Source: Calliopum simillimum (lineage: Eukaryota > Arthropoda > Insecta > Diptera > Lauxaniidae). From it: 64,000 bases of DNA. The stretch covers positions 83,434,909 through 83,498,908 of the forward strand of contig OX638368.1 of assembly GCA_951812925.1 (NCBI GenBank), given 5' to 3'. The notes under the pieces are model-generated. The model made no database searches and was not told where the DNA came from. It was given only the letters and a program-made list of their open reading frames with translations. Below are positions 31,693-42,014 of the stretch, one piece after another (the first letter of the stretch is position 1; each line of letters begins with the position of its first letter). A program made the position numbers and the translations under genes.

Positions 31693-33156
31693 TTAAACTT
31701 GTTCGTCCCGAACAAGAGATTCACTGTTGCCTCCATATGGCGTTAGTCTTTCAATGTGTACCACTTTTAAATTACCTTTGTTACCGGGGTTTTTTTGGAT
31801 TCGATACACAACATCGTTTATCCTCGTGACGATCCGGTAAGGTCCCTCCCAGTGAGTCTGTAATTTAGGGGACAAGCCTCGTTTCCGTTGTGGGTTGTGT
31901 AGCAGCACTAATTGACCTTCCTTGAACCCTTCAGTATTTGCTCGCAGTTCAAATCGAGCTTTCATCTTGTCGCTAGCCAATTGAGTACGTCTCCTGATAA
32001 GCTCGTGTATATCAGCCAGTTCTTCTCTTTTTCGCGACATGTAATCGTCAGCATGGGTCGTTTCTGAGACAACGCTTACTCCGTACTTCAAATCTGCTGG
32101 AAGCCTTAAGTCTGTACCAAAAATGGCTTTTGCTGGCGTGACTGTAGTGGTATCGTGTATCAACGAACGACAAGCCATTAGAAACATTGATAGACGCTCA
32201 TCCCAATCTTTTAGTCCTTCGTCGACAACCTTTTTTAGATGCTCCTCTAGAGTACGGTTGAACCTTTCGACCATGCCATCGGACTGAGGATGCAATGCTG
32301 TGGTACGTGTTTTCTGTATTCCAAGCATGTCACAAACCTCTTTGAAAAGTGCCGACTCAAAATTTCGTCCTTGGTCGGAATGCAACTCAAGTGGAGCTCC
32401 ATATCGACAAATCCAATTTTTGATGAAAATGTCTGCCACTGTTTTTGCTTCTTGATTGGGAATGGGATATACTTCTGGCCACTTACTGAAGTAATCAATT
32501 ACCACAAGGATGTATTTATTTCCTGCATTGCTGATTGGAAAAGGTCCAGCTATATCCATGGCTATCCTCTCAAAGGGAGCTCCAACGTTATACTGATGCA
32601 TTTTCCCTCGAGTTCGTCGCCTTGGTCCTTTAGAAATCGCACATTGATCACAACGGCGGATCCAATCAGCAACTGTTTCTTGGCATCCTACCCAGTAAAA
32701 CCGTTTCTTTATTTTCTCTGTGGTTTTTGTTATACCCAGATGTCCACCGCTCGATCCATTGTGATAATCCTCGATTATTTCCTTAAATTTTGTCTTTGGA
32801 ATAACCAGCAGTTTTGAGCGAATTTTACCATCCTCGCTTTCCCAGATTCGATATAGGCAACCATCATGCAACTCCAAACTTTGCCATTGCACCCAGTATG
32901 CTTTAGAGATTTGGCTTTCACTTGAGATTTCTTGCCACGCCGTTTTCCTACCCAGCTCCTTATACTTAATTATTGTTGCCAAATCTGTATCACTGTGCTG
33001 GTCCCGTTGTATCTCCTCATTTGTCCACGTTTCTTCAGGCAAAACGTTCAAAAGGCGCACATCAATCGTTCCAGCTATATTTTCCGTTCTTGAACAATGG
33101 CCGCATTCAATTTTACATGGACGACGGGAAAGTGCATCTGCATTTCCATGCTGCAA
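31693..33156 (-). CDS. Gypsy pol, integrase region
   Basis: This frame contains the integrase that inserts the element cDNA. The N-terminal HHCC zinc-binding residues are H132, H139, C169 and C172 (SGGHLGITKT, RRCDQC). The catalytic triad is D201 (MDIAGPF), D261 (HSDQGRNF) and E297 (GMVERFNR), with 35 residues between the last two as in the family. A GPY/F-type segment (WEGPYRIVTRINDVVYRI) lies near the C-terminus, and there is no chromodomain. The first residues (HGNADALSRRPC) are the end of the connection after RNase H; they are separated from it by an in-frame UGA at 33166-33168 and by what looks like a small in-frame deletion. The integrase itself has no interruption. Confidence 0.9.
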   Translation of the reverse strand: MQHGNADALSRRPCKIECGHCSRTENIAGTIDVRLLNVLPEETWTNEEIQRDQHSDTDLATIIKYKELGRKTAWQEISSESQISKAYWVQWQSLELHDGCLYRIWESEDGKIRSKLLVIPKTKFKEIIEDYHNGSSGGHLGITKTTEKIKKRFYWVGCQETVADWIRRCDQCAISKGPRRRTRGKMHQYNVGAPFERIAMDIAGPFPISNAGNKYILVVIDYFSKWPEVYPIPNQEAKTVADIFIKNWICRYGAPLELHSDQGRNFESALFKEVCDMLGIQKTRTTALHPQSDGMVERFNRTLEEHLKKVVDEGLKDWDERLSMFLMACRSLIHDTTTVTPAKAIFGTDLRLPADLKYGVSVVSETTHADDYMSRKREELADIHELIRRRTQLASDKMKARFELRANTEGFKEGQLVLLHNPQRKRGLSPKLQTHWEGPYRIVTRINDVVYRIQKNPGNKGNLKVVHIERLTPYGGNSESLVRDEQV

Positions 33157-33165
33157 GCGTTCTAT

Positions 33166-34179
33166 TCACCGTGCGATTTGGCCTTCAGGATCCTTGAATT
33201 GAAGTAGCCACCTTAATGCCGCATGGTCTGTCCTCAAGAGAAAGTGCTGTCCATACAAGTACTTATGGAAGTGTTTTACGCATTCCATTACTACAAGTAA
33301 CTCCCTCCGAGTTACGCAATAATTCCTCTCAGGTTTCGACAAAATTTTGCTGAAATATGCGACGACTTTTTCTTGTCCATTGATGACTTGGGACAAAACT
33401 CTTCCAATACCGTAGCCACTCGCATCGGTGTCGAATACAAATTTTTCACCAGGCGTTGGATATGCGAGTACTGGCGCTGTAGACAATAATTCTTTCAGCT
33501 TTTGGAATGCAGTTTCCTGTGTGCTAATCCATTCAAATTTCAGATTTTTCTGTATCAGCTCATGTAGACTGCCTGCGACGTTTGCGAAACCCGGAACAAA
33601 ACGTCTGTAGTAAGTGCATAGGCCCAGAAAACTTCGCAACTCATGAAAATTAGAAGGTTGTGGCCAATTTTTGACAGCTTTTATTTTATCCTCATCTGTG
33701 TGTATTCCTTCTGACGTAACCTTGTGTCCCAGATATTTGAATTCACGCTGGAAAGGTGAGCACTTTTTCGCACTTAATTTTAGTCCAGCGGCCTCCAAGC
33801 GCTCAAACACTTCCTCCAGATTTTTCAAGTGGTCATCAAAATCTTTTCCCATGATGATTATGTCATCGAGATACACTAAACAAGTCCTCCAATGTAGTCC
33901 TTTGAGAACTCGTTCCATTAACCGCTCGAACGTAGCTGGAGCGTTACAAAGACCAAATGGCATGACGTTAAACTGCCATAGACCATTCCCAACACTGAAT
34001 GCAGTTTTCTCCTTGTCATTGTCATCTATTTCCACCTGCCAATATCCACTTTGTAAGTCCAGGGTAGAAAACCATGTTGCTCCAGATAACGTATCCACTA
34101 TATCATCGATTCTGGGTAACGGGTAGCTGTCTTTTTTGGTGACGTCATTCAATTTCCTGTAATCCACACAGAATCGCAT
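33166..34179 (-). CDS. Gypsy pol, reverse transcriptase and RNase H region
   Basis: The frame opens inside the reverse transcriptase at MRFCVDYRKLN and shows the palm aspartate in FSTLDLQSGYWQ (D41), QFNVMPFGLCNAPATF (69-84) and YLDD (103-106), the catalytic pair. RNase H follows with D252 in TDASGYGIG, E293 in RREL and D318 in TDHA; the alanine usual after DASxxGxG is arginine here. The first 60 or so residues of the domain lie upstream in other frames: an in-frame UGA at 34210-34212 stands where tryptophan is usual in this family, and the segment before it carries a short deletion. The frame ends at a second UGA (33166-33168), also at a tryptophan position. Confidence 0.9.
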   Translation of the reverse strand: MRFCVDYRKLNDVTKKDSYPLPRIDDIVDTLSGATWFSTLDLQSGYWQVEIDDNDKEKTAFSVGNGLWQFNVMPFGLCNAPATFERLMERVLKGLHWRTCLVYLDDIIIMGKDFDDHLKNLEEVFERLEAAGLKLSAKKCSPFQREFKYLGHKVTSEGIHTDEDKIKAVKNWPQPSNFHELRSFLGLCTYYRRFVPGFANVAGSLHELIQKNLKFEWISTQETAFQKLKELLSTAPVLAYPTPGEKFVFDTDASGYGIGRVLSQVINGQEKVVAYFSKILSKPERNYCVTRRELLVVMECVKHFHKYLYGQHFLLRTDHAALRWLLQFKDPEGQIAR

Positions 34180-35140
34180 ACTTCCGTCCTTTTTCTTGAC
34201 CGGTGAACTTCACGGGCTCTCCGATGGCCCGTCACTTCTTCTCTCTTAGCGAGTGCTGGCCTCCTTGGAGATTGACGAATTGGCTGAAAATTACCTGTAT
34301 CAATGCGATGTTTAACCACTGAAGTTCGGCCATTATTTTCTCCTTTGAACGCAAATATCCGCCAATGCTTTTGCAGAAACTTTTTTGCTTTATTTTTGTT
34401 CTGGGCAGACCATTCGTCCATTCTCGCGTCAATACTTCCAAGGCCGATGATTTTGTTAAAGTTGCACCGTGTGTGTCCTGCTGGTCATTTTCACAATTTA
34501 TAACAGCCGTAACTTTCTCACAATGCTCTATTAGTTCACCTTTTTCATCCATTCCGGCTGATTTGTTGGATTCAAAATTCGTACAGGTATTTTGTTGTCC
34601 ACTCTTGGTTTTACTAGGGTCTTTCCAATAATCAGGTCTTTCTTTACGTTTTTCTTATCTGCTTCCACTAACCACAGATGGCTTGTCCCACGGTCTTCAC
34701 TTGTTGTACTTAGCCCAAATAATTTCTTCGGTGTTGGGTTCAATTCGACAGCGCTCACTTATGTAGACTCTTGTGATTTTTAAATTTTATTCACAGCCAA
34801 GGTCCAAAGTGAACCCGTGTCGAATCATGAAGTCCACGCCAATAATAACCTCATCGGTGATGTTTGCAACAATAAAATCATGTTCCACAGTTTTGTTGCC
34901 GATAAGAATACTCGCTGTAACTTTTCCTACTATTTGCGCAATCTCTCCAGTCGCTGTTCTCAATTGGATCCCATTTAACGGCGTAACTCGTCGTCTATCA
35001 AATAAATCACTCTTCACAATTGAATGCGATGCGCCCGTATCCAAAGTCAGCTCACATGTTCTTTCGTTGATTTTTCCACCGATGGTAAGGCTGTTGGAAT
35101 TCCGGCAGAGCTTCGAAACTAAGACTATGGGGCAATCATA
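34180..35140 (-). pseudogene. Gypsy pol, broken protease and linker region
   Basis: At 35044-34787 the minus strand encodes the aspartic protease: LDTGASHSIV with the catalytic aspartate, and EVIIGVDFMIRHG with the second conserved block. After the stop at 34787 the frame changes repeatedly (34758-34531, 34552-34232, 34421-34149); the linker pieces include the conserved VVKHRIDTGNFQPIRQSP block that precedes the reverse transcriptase in Gypsy elements. The protease frame differs from the gag frame, which may reflect programmed frameshifting or simply decay. Confidence 0.75.
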
Positions 35141-35178
35141 AGTGGGAGTCAGCTCAAGCCCCGCTGTACTGACTCTCT

Positions 35179-36330
35179 TTAGTTTAACGACTGCTGTTCG
35201 TTACCATTTTCACCATCGTTCACCTTATTTTCAATTTTTCTTCTTGGTGAACGTGATGCAGCTCGTTTACGACGTGAACGGCAGTCACGTGCCATGTGTC
35301 CCTTCTTACCACAATTATAGCACTTTCCACTGAAGATACTGCTGGCAAACGATGAATTTTTATTTTCAGCCTCCACCTCCATCCGACGAGTTTTCAATGT
35401 TGGGCGCCATGTCAATGCAATCGTCTCTTGAGTGAGGGCAACCGTTACTGTTTCATTAAATGTTGCCTTCGGGCTCCCCATTGTCTCGCGTTTTGTCTCA
35501 GAGTCACGTATACCGTCAATAAACGCCTCTATTTTGAATTTTTCAGCTACGACACTTAACTCGTCAAGATAGGAAAGGTGTGCCAATCGTTCAATATCCG
35601 CAGCATACTCCTGCAAGGACTCAGCAGATTTCTGGATACGACTTTTCAACTCCAGTCTGTGAATCTGTTTCATGTGGCCACTGCCATATTTTCGCTGTAT
35701 GGCATCCATCACCGCCTTGTAATTTTTCTGCTCCGCTACTGGAACCGTTTGCAATACTTCTGCAGCTGCGACTTTTAAAGCGACGATAAGCGCTGCTGCT
35801 GCGCTATCGTTATCCCAAAGGTTATGAGTGGATGTTGTTTCGAATTGGAGCTTGAAAACACTGAATGGCGTTGTTCCATCGTATGTTGGTGCCTTAAGCC
35901 TCACTGCGCTGATTTCTCTCATCACTTGCGTTGATGGTTCGTTTATTTCCAACTGTTGAATCCTTTTATTAACGTTTTCAAGATATTTTTCCTTGAAGGA
36001 TTCAACGTCATCTCGCAACTCAGTCACTTTTACATCGAGGCCATTTACTATTTTTTCAACATCCATGTTTTGATTCAATGTGTACATCTGCGTCGCGTTC
36101 TGACTTAAGCTCTGATCACTTTCTTCCCGAACCGCCTGGATATTTTTATTCGTCTGCAGCGCATCTGACTTGTTTCTTCCCGAACCGCCTGGATATTTTT
36201 GTTCAACCGCCCGAACCGCCTGTTCCTTACCAAAAAATTTCCAATGAATAATACGGGGGCCCAACTCACAAGAAGAATTTGCCAGTATTATGCATCCCAA
36301 AAGTTTATTTATTAGCAACTCACAATACAT
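35179..36330 (-). CDS. Gypsy gag (capsid and nucleocapsid)
   Basis: The product would coat the element RNA. A coiled-coil-like segment (VKVTELRDDVESFKEKYLENVNKRIQQLE, read in two pieces around residues 100-128) is followed by a capsid-like region (APTYDGTTPFSVFKLQFE at 147-164, LQEYAADIERLAHLSY at 239-254) and one CCHC zinc knuckle (C337, C340, H345, C350) in a basic tail. The first 80 residues probably are not translated: they read through leader sequence, including a direct repeat (ATATCCAGGCGGTTCGGGA twice near 36135 and 36185). A more likely start is M82 or M89 (about 36087 or 36066). Confidence 0.8.
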   Translation of the reverse strand: MYCELLINKLLGCIILANSSCELGPRIIHWKFFGKEQAVRAVEQKYPGGSGRNKSDALQTNKNIQAVREESDQSLSQNATQMYTLNQNMDVEKIVNGLDVKVTELRDDVESFKEKYLENVNKRIQQLEINEPSTQVMREISAVRLKAPTYDGTTPFSVFKLQFETTSTHNLWDNDSAAAALIVALKVAAAEVLQTVPVAEQKNYKAVMDAIQRKYGSGHMKQIHRLELKSRIQKSAESLQEYAADIERLAHLSYLDELSVVAEKFKIEAFIDGIRDSETKRETMGSPKATFNETVTVALTQETIALTWRPTLKTRRMEVEAENKNSSFASSIFSGKCYNCGKKGHMARDCRSRRKRAASRSPRRKIENKVNDGENGNEQQSLN

Positions 36331-36483
36331 TTTAAAACTTTTTCAATAAAAAAAACTCTTCTTAGTTTGAAAATAATCCTTTGCACTTATGCAAAGTGTT
36401 GACCCGCTGCATGTGTCATGAGTGGCATGTGGCACTCGCTCTGTACAAAAAATTCAATGACATTTTTGAATTCAGGAGGTTAG

Positions 36484-37225
36484 TATTAGTCTACATCTTG
36501 TTTAATTTAATTTCAGAAATTTCCATTTTAATTTCAGAAAAAATTTTTAATTTTAGTTTAAGAAGGTTTGTATGACAAAAACACTTTGCTTATTTAAATT
36601 TTTTAATAAAGATGGTACGTAGAGTTTAACAAAAGGGCATGTATCGATATTGCCCATTAACAGTATAATAGGCGGAAAGTGAAAATTACCAGTTCAGATA
36701 TTTCATTACAAAGAAAGTCACGAGATAGTAACTTAACAATGAAACAATTACAATGAAAACTGAATAACACGTGTTAGTTATTGATGCATATACAATTTAA
36801 TCTCCGACCGGCATATTTTCGAGCGCCAAAGCAGCTGCTGTGAATGACGATGCATGTTGCACAGCCCTAGCGCAATCACTGCAAGCAATTGCTGGAATTC
36901 CTTCGTCTATTAGCTGCTCTAAATAAACAAGCCGTTGCTCTCCAACACCTACTCCGTGCACAATTGGAACCTACGAGTGTGAAGTGACATGAGTCTTCAG
37001 CTTAGACCAAAAGGTTTCAATTGGGTTGAACATAGGCGAGTAGGGTCCTAACTTAATATAATATCGATTCGTACCCTTTTATTAACTCTACGTACCATCT
37101 TTCTTAAAAAGAAAGATACAAACAAAAAGATATAAACCTCATACAAACCTTCTTAAACTAAAATAAAATTTTTTTCTGAAATTAAAATGAAAACTTCTGA
37201 AATTAAAATGAAAATTTCTGAAATA
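36484..37225 (-). mobile_element. Tc1/mariner-superfamily element with long TIRs, internally deleted
   Basis: The left end (about 36510-36628) and the right end (about 37083-37225) are inverted copies: TTTAGTTTAAGAAGGTTTGT pairs with ACAAACCTTCTTAAACTAAA, and GATGGTACGTAGAGTTTA pairs with TTAACTCTACGTACCATC. The TIRs contain short TTTCTGAAATTAAAATGAAA repeats. Only the C-terminal part of a transposase remains inside (36797-37062). Confidence 0.7.
36797..37062 (-). pseudogene. Tc1-like transposase C-terminal fragment
   Basis: On the minus strand the sequence reads LGPYSPMFNPIETFWSKLK (from about 37058), the region of the third catalytic residue (E of NPIE) in Tc1-like enzymes, followed after one in-frame stop by GVGEQRLVYLEQLIDEG, IAACSDCARAVQHA-like sequence and a natural-looking end ALALENMPVGD with stop at 36797-36799. 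The N-terminal two thirds, including the first two catalytic aspartates and DNA-binding domain, are deleted. Length and flanking TIRs make it a non-autonomous derivative. Confidence 0.7.
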
Positions 37226-37491
37226 CAATTGAAATATGCTAGTTATATAAATGAAAAGTTCTGAAATATAAATGAAAATTTCTGAAATTAAAATGAAAAT
37301 TTCTCAAATAAAATTTTTGGATTCACTGGATACACCTAGTGGGTTAAAATTTTTTAGGTTTGAAATCAGTAATTTTACTTTTTACGTGCGACTCACCGTT
37401 CATGAGTTATTGCAATTTAAAAATCAATACATGATTTTGAACACTCATACGCCACATGCACACTTAACTAGTTTTTAACACATTTTACATA

Positions 37492-38848
37492 AGGACTGTA
37501 CCGAAAAGTAACAGCACACTTTGAAATACATTTTTCTCGCAGAGTAGGCATTTATTTGAAAAAATGAAGACACAATTAGAAAACGTGATCAATTGTGTTT
37601 TAATTCCTTTTTCAATATTTGGTAGATTGTACTGAAAAAAAATTTCGTACAGAAAGTGGGCCAGACGGTACAAATTCAGTGCCAATAGTATAAAAATAAA
37701 TATTACTATTAAGTGCGGGAGAACCTATCCTCTCCCAGGTTTAAAAAAAAAGTGGAAGAAAACAAGGTCCAGGTGACCCAAATGCAAAAAAAAGTACCCA
37801 AAATAAGTGGAATGGAAGTTCAAGTTGGTAAAACAAGGCTTCGAAGATTGTTTGACCATTTACTTAACTTATATTGTCCCAGCCATGTCGAAAGGGTTAA
37901 GGAAATTACTGAAAGAGTTATAATGGATGATAAAATCTATGAAAAAATGGACTCAAGAACTTTGACTAATCCCCAATTCTACTCAAAAGGGAAAGGTAGT
38001 ACTGTCATCTGTCAATATCGACAGTTGGAATAAAAGAAATTGGCGACAATGTCCCTTTCTGGCAATCTGTTTGGTATTGTTTGCATAAACGAGCCTAATT
38101 TTTCGAAAAAGGCACGATATATTACGAATTTCACAGAAATGAGTGTCCGAAATACCTTTTATACCATTTTAAAGAAACACAACGCATTAACAATATTTTG
38201 GCTTGAATTTCCCACAGCACACTACGACAGGTCCACTATAAAGTTGCTTGAAGAGAATAACATAAATTTCGTTCCGAAAGAAAGATACCCACTAAAACTT
38301 CCCGATTTTCGCCCAATAGAAAAATATTGGGCCGTTATAACGTGAAACTTGAAGAAAGGTGGTCGGGTTGCTGACTGCATCAAAGAATTTAAAAAAAAAA
38401 GTAGGTGTGCGGAATTAAATAAAGGGAATCAAACATAAAATTCCACTTAAGCTAAGGGAATTACTTTTTTATATATTTTCGTGGTATAAAAAAGTTTAAA
38501 GAAAAAATTACTTTAAGAATTTTTAAGTGTGTTACTTAATGACATTTATGTATTGAAAATTAATTTTTTTTTTTTCATTGAACTTTTAGTCATATATTTG
38601 CGAAGATCAATCAATGCATTTTTTAACACATAATTATGACAAATTAAGGAACGGATTAATAACACGGCTATAGTGACATATGTTTCGTCTTTCGCCACAA
38701 AGACTAATCAGACTATTTTTGTTGTAATTATAATTATATTTATTTCACTAAATTAATTATTATTGAAAAATTGCAAGTTGAAAAAATTACTAAAAACAGC
38801 TAAGTTACAAGCAAATGAAAGTGTGCAGTTATTTTTCGTTACAGTACT
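37492..38848 (+). mobile_element. ITmD37E-like element with TA target duplication
   Basis: AGGACTGTACCGAAAAGTAA at the left and the complement of the right end (AGTACTGTAACGAAAAATAA) are terminal inverted repeats of about 32 bp, bordered by TA at 37490-37491 and 38849-38850. The 1357 bp length is that of a full Tc1/mariner-superfamily element, and a broken transposase gene (37713 to about 38415) fills the middle. Confidence 0.85.
37713..38415 (+). pseudogene. ITmD37E-like transposase with two in-frame stops
   Basis: One reading frame runs through with stops at 38031-38033 (TAA) and 38343-38345 (TGA). It shows RVIMDDKIYEKMD with the first catalytic aspartate, FYSKGKG, FWLEFPTAHYD at the place of the second acidic residue, and FRPIEKYWA with the third (E). 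The spacing between second and third is 37 residues, giving the DD37E signature known from mosquito ITmD37E elements. The second catalytic residue is glutamate where aspartate is expected, so activity would be lost even without the stops. The N-terminal DNA-binding part is short or out of frame before 37713. Confidence 0.75.
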
Positions 38849-39101
38849 TAAAATACTATAAGTCGTACGAAAACTATTCTTGCAACATACGGGGTGCAAT
38901 GAATGTTCTCATTTGTTTGCATTTACATCATAAATACCGTTACAGGCTGCTTGCTCTTTAGCACTATGGATCTAGGCGATAATAATAGTTTTATATAGAA
39001 TATATCGTCGTGTCAATTGTAAACTATCCCATCTCAAAAAACGGGTTTTCAAATGTAAGAACAGCTTCATACTTCGAAGTAATCTACCTTGTGAAAATAT
39101 A

Positions 39102-39979
39102 AGGGAAGGTAACCGGTTATGGGCCGGGTTTCGTTTTTTGCCCGTAACTTGCATTCAAGTATACATTTTTCGGACTTATGGGTACCAATGGAAAGCTAGA
39201 GGCAGTAGGTAACCAAAAAGAAACAATTTTTCTATAATTTTTCAACAAAAAATTATTTTTAGCAAATTTTGTAAAGAGCTTGTTTTTGGACAGAACAAAT
39301 TTTATAACCGGTTGTGGGCCACCTTGAAAAATCCACTTCAAATGCAAAATTATGAAAAAAAAGCCAGTAAAGAAATATGTATTTTCAAAATTTATTTATC
39401 AATGAAGCCTCTAGTGGCGAAAAAACATCAAGAAAATGTGACTTTTTCAAATTATTAATCATCCTCATCAGATTCGCAATTTGGCTTTCGGCCGCGATTT
39501 GATGATTTTTTGGGTGAAGCGGCTTGCCAGGCAGCTAACAGAAGTCGATTTATTTATTTTATGGTAACCCACAACCGATTACAAAAGGTGGCCCACAACC
39601 GGTAACAGAAACCATACCTAAAGTGACTGGCAAAATTCTCGTGGCGAAAAATTTTGAGCAAACTCGATATAAAATCGGAAAATTTAACGCAAATACTGCA
39701 TAAAAATGCATTACACTCACCTGTTTGCAATATTTCACTTCGCTTTATCAAACTCGCAAAATCTACAGAAATTACTTTATTGAAAATTTCTTCGTCAATT
39801 TTTTTTGTTTTGTTGTAGCTGCGGGTCAGATGCGTCCTTTCACTTCAGTGTTTGCACTAATACTGCCTATTGTCAATGTACACATATCCTCATACTCAAA
39901 TCTGTCATATTTTATAAACGTCAAAAAATACAAGGGGTGGCCCACAACCGGTGACGGCCCACAGCCGGTTACCTTCCCC
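39102..39979. mobile_element. 878 bp TIR element with subterminal repeats, pogo-like
   Basis: GGGAAGGTAACCGGTTATGG at the left pairs with CCGGTTACCTTCCCC at the right, each next to TA (39100-39101, 39980-39981). Inside, GTGGCCCACAACCGGT-type subterminal motifs recur at 39302, 39575, 39590 and 39935 in both orientations, as binding-site-like repeats. On the minus strand at 39540-39455 the sequence reads AASPKKSSNRGRKPN then ESDEDD and a stop, which looks like the basic-acidic tail of a pogo/Tigger-type transposase, so this may be a deletion derivative. The pogo assignment is tentative. Confidence 0.65.
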
Positions 39980-40271
39980 TACTGTAAAATAACAAATTCT
40001 ATTTTCCTAGCAACTCGTCGACAAGGGCGTTGCTGACTAGTTAGAATCTTTTCAGTAGGCGTTGAATACGGGCGTGTCGGCGAGTTCTTTCCTAAAATAA
40101 CATAACATTTTCAGAAGTGGGATAAGAATTCATTCCCTAACGAAAAATAAATTTAATTTGCGGTCGTTGCGAAAAAAAAAAGTTTGTCTGACAAAATGAA
40201 AAATTAATATTCTTTTTGAAAAAGAAATTGTCCAAAAATGAAATTAAAAACATTTTTTTCTTCTCTATAAA

Positions 40272-40511
40272 ATGGAAATCGGAAAACAAGAACCAAACGG
40301 TAGCGCATTAAGTCAAAAAGAGTTAGCTACCAAAGAACGCGAGTTAAATGAACGTGAACAATTAATAAATGAAAGAGAAAAAACTCTAGAAATGGCGTCA
40401 CAAACTTCTGTGTCTCCTCGGTCATTTGAGCGATTCGGTGATTCGCTATTCTGCGGTATTGAGGAATGTAAAAGATTGATTCATGTGTTCAACCCATCAG
40501 TGGATAATTAG
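40272..40511 (+). CDS. Small coiled-coil ORF, possible retroelement gag start
   Basis: An 79-codon frame starts MEIGKQEPNG and is dominated by a charged heptad-like segment (KELATKERELNEREQLINE, residues 17-35), then a serine-rich stretch and a short C-terminus. Just upstream stands GCGGTCGTTGCGAAAAA, resembling the start of the CR1-group element (GTGGTCGTTGCGAATA near 12750). This suggests the 5' end of an unidentified retroelement, cut off soon after the coiled coil. It could also be a chance frame; I do not recognise a family. Confidence 0.35.
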   Translation: MEIGKQEPNGSALSQKELATKERELNEREQLINEREKTLEMASQTSVSPRSFERFGDSLFCGIEECKRLIHVFNPSVDN

Positions 40512-42014
40512 TGTTAAAAGAGTGAAATTTTCATCAAAATCTGTGTTCGAGTAATATTAAAATTTTCAGTGGTTAAAAAGTGGGCGTGGCACTTTCCGAT
40601 TTCGCCAAATTTTTGCCCATTATAAGGCATTGATATTTAGTAGCTGTGTACTAATTTTCATCAAAAAATTTTATACGGTTCAAAAGATATGACCAAATCA
40701 AATTAAAAGTTTGGGACGGTGCCACGCCTCTTCATAAGTATATACTAAGTCAAAGTCTATCTCATTCTTTAGTATATGCTAATGCGTATTATTTTCCAAA
40801 GTTCCATTAAAATCGCTTTAGCCGTTCTTGAGAAAAACATGGCAACAGTTTTTATATATGATACAGCAATGCTAATACCAGATTCGGATTTAGAACTGCC
40901 AAATTCATATCAAATGACTATTTTGATTTTTGTTTGTTGTATTTTTTTCCAATTTTTTTTTTTTTAAGAAAACAAGTTTTTTAAATATTGTTTAAAAAAT
41001 GGGAGGTAGGCGTGGGGGGATTTGGTTCCTATTCCCAGATTTAAGTTATTTTGATCTAAAAAACATGGCTTTAGAAAAGAAAAAAGCTTTTTCCACCTAA
41101 AATAAACACGCCTACCGCCCGTACAAAAAAAAAAGAAAAAAAACAACATTTAAATCGGAATTTTATTAGCATCATTTTTATAACGCAACCAAAATATATG
41201 CAAGCTCTGAGCAGAAACAAGGCGAACTTATGCTTGCCTGGAATAAGAAAATGAATCATTACCATTCATACCTTTACCTAGATCAATGGCTTTGCCATTA
41301 GACTGACAATTAGTTTGAAGTTTATCAAATCACAACACTATTTACACTTTTTTCACTTATGCCTTTGAATAACACAGAGCGACAAAAAATGTTTTTATTT
41401 CTGCGTCCTATAAATTCAGTATAAAGTATAAATTCAGACTCACCAAGATCATGCGATACCTAGATTATAATTCTTTTGTCAGGATTGACTATAGTTCTCC
41501 AGATATCCTTTCATAAAAGTGCAAAAATAGCTGTTTTGAGGCATATTTGGAGAAGTATTACACTCACAGCAAACAGTGTAATTAATTTTTGTTAACGGCA
41601 TTATAAAGTCATAACCTTCTTTATTTAACCATATCAATTTTATTTGTGGAACCTGTTATTCTCAACAAAGTAGATTCTAATACTTTTTATCGTTCGACTC
41701 ACCGTTTTCATCAAAAAGCCTACTTAATGAAAAGCAATTGAAACCACACGGATAACAAAATAGGCCTTATAGTTGAATTTTTTTTTTTTTTTTTTTTTTT
41801 TTTGTACTAACTGTAACTTACCAATCGTCTCACGAAATTCCGAGCACTTCTTCTATTTTTTCAACAAATCTTTGTTAAAATACCAATGTGCACCATTTCA
41901 ATCAAACTTGATTTTCACTCTACTCTAGTATATATAATGATACGTCCAAAGTAAAAGTTGGTAACTCGAAAATCGTAGTTTTTAGTTTTAAGCATTTTTG
42001 AATTAAAACTTATA
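40512..42014. other. Noncoding stretch with interspersed repeat fragments
   Basis: Fragments of the gcgtggcac family appear at 40570-40740 (GTGGGCGTGGCACTTTC, GTGCCACGCCTCTTC). One arm of the foldback family appears at 40855-40960 (ATGCTAATACCAGATTCGGA). A GTAGGCGTGGGG/ACGCCTACCGCCC inverted pair is at 41005 and 41107. Nothing coding is recognised. Confidence 0.5.

Larger units (their letters stand above)
31209..36345 (-). mobile_element. Ty3/Gypsy LTR retrotransposon, 5' LTR missing
   Basis: Gag with one zinc knuckle, protease, reverse transcriptase, RNase H and integrase follow each other in this order on the minus strand, which is the Ty3/Gypsy arrangement. There is no envelope frame after integrase: the pol frame ends at 31693, next to the polypurine tract. 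Resemblance to the 412/mdg1 type is my impression only. The copy is defective: gag and pol are in different frames, pol is broken by in-frame UGA codons (34210-34212, 33166-33168), by frame changes at 34180-34790, and the 5' LTR and primer-binding site are absent after about 36345. Confidence 0.85.

Noticed and set aside
32290..35141. Several plus-strand frames of 100-175 codons across the Gypsy element
   Set aside because: They are antisense shadows of gag and pol.
31693..36330. Endogenous retrovirus with envelope
   Set aside because: No envelope-like frame lies between the integrase end at 31693 and the LTR at 31681; this is a plain LTR retrotransposon.
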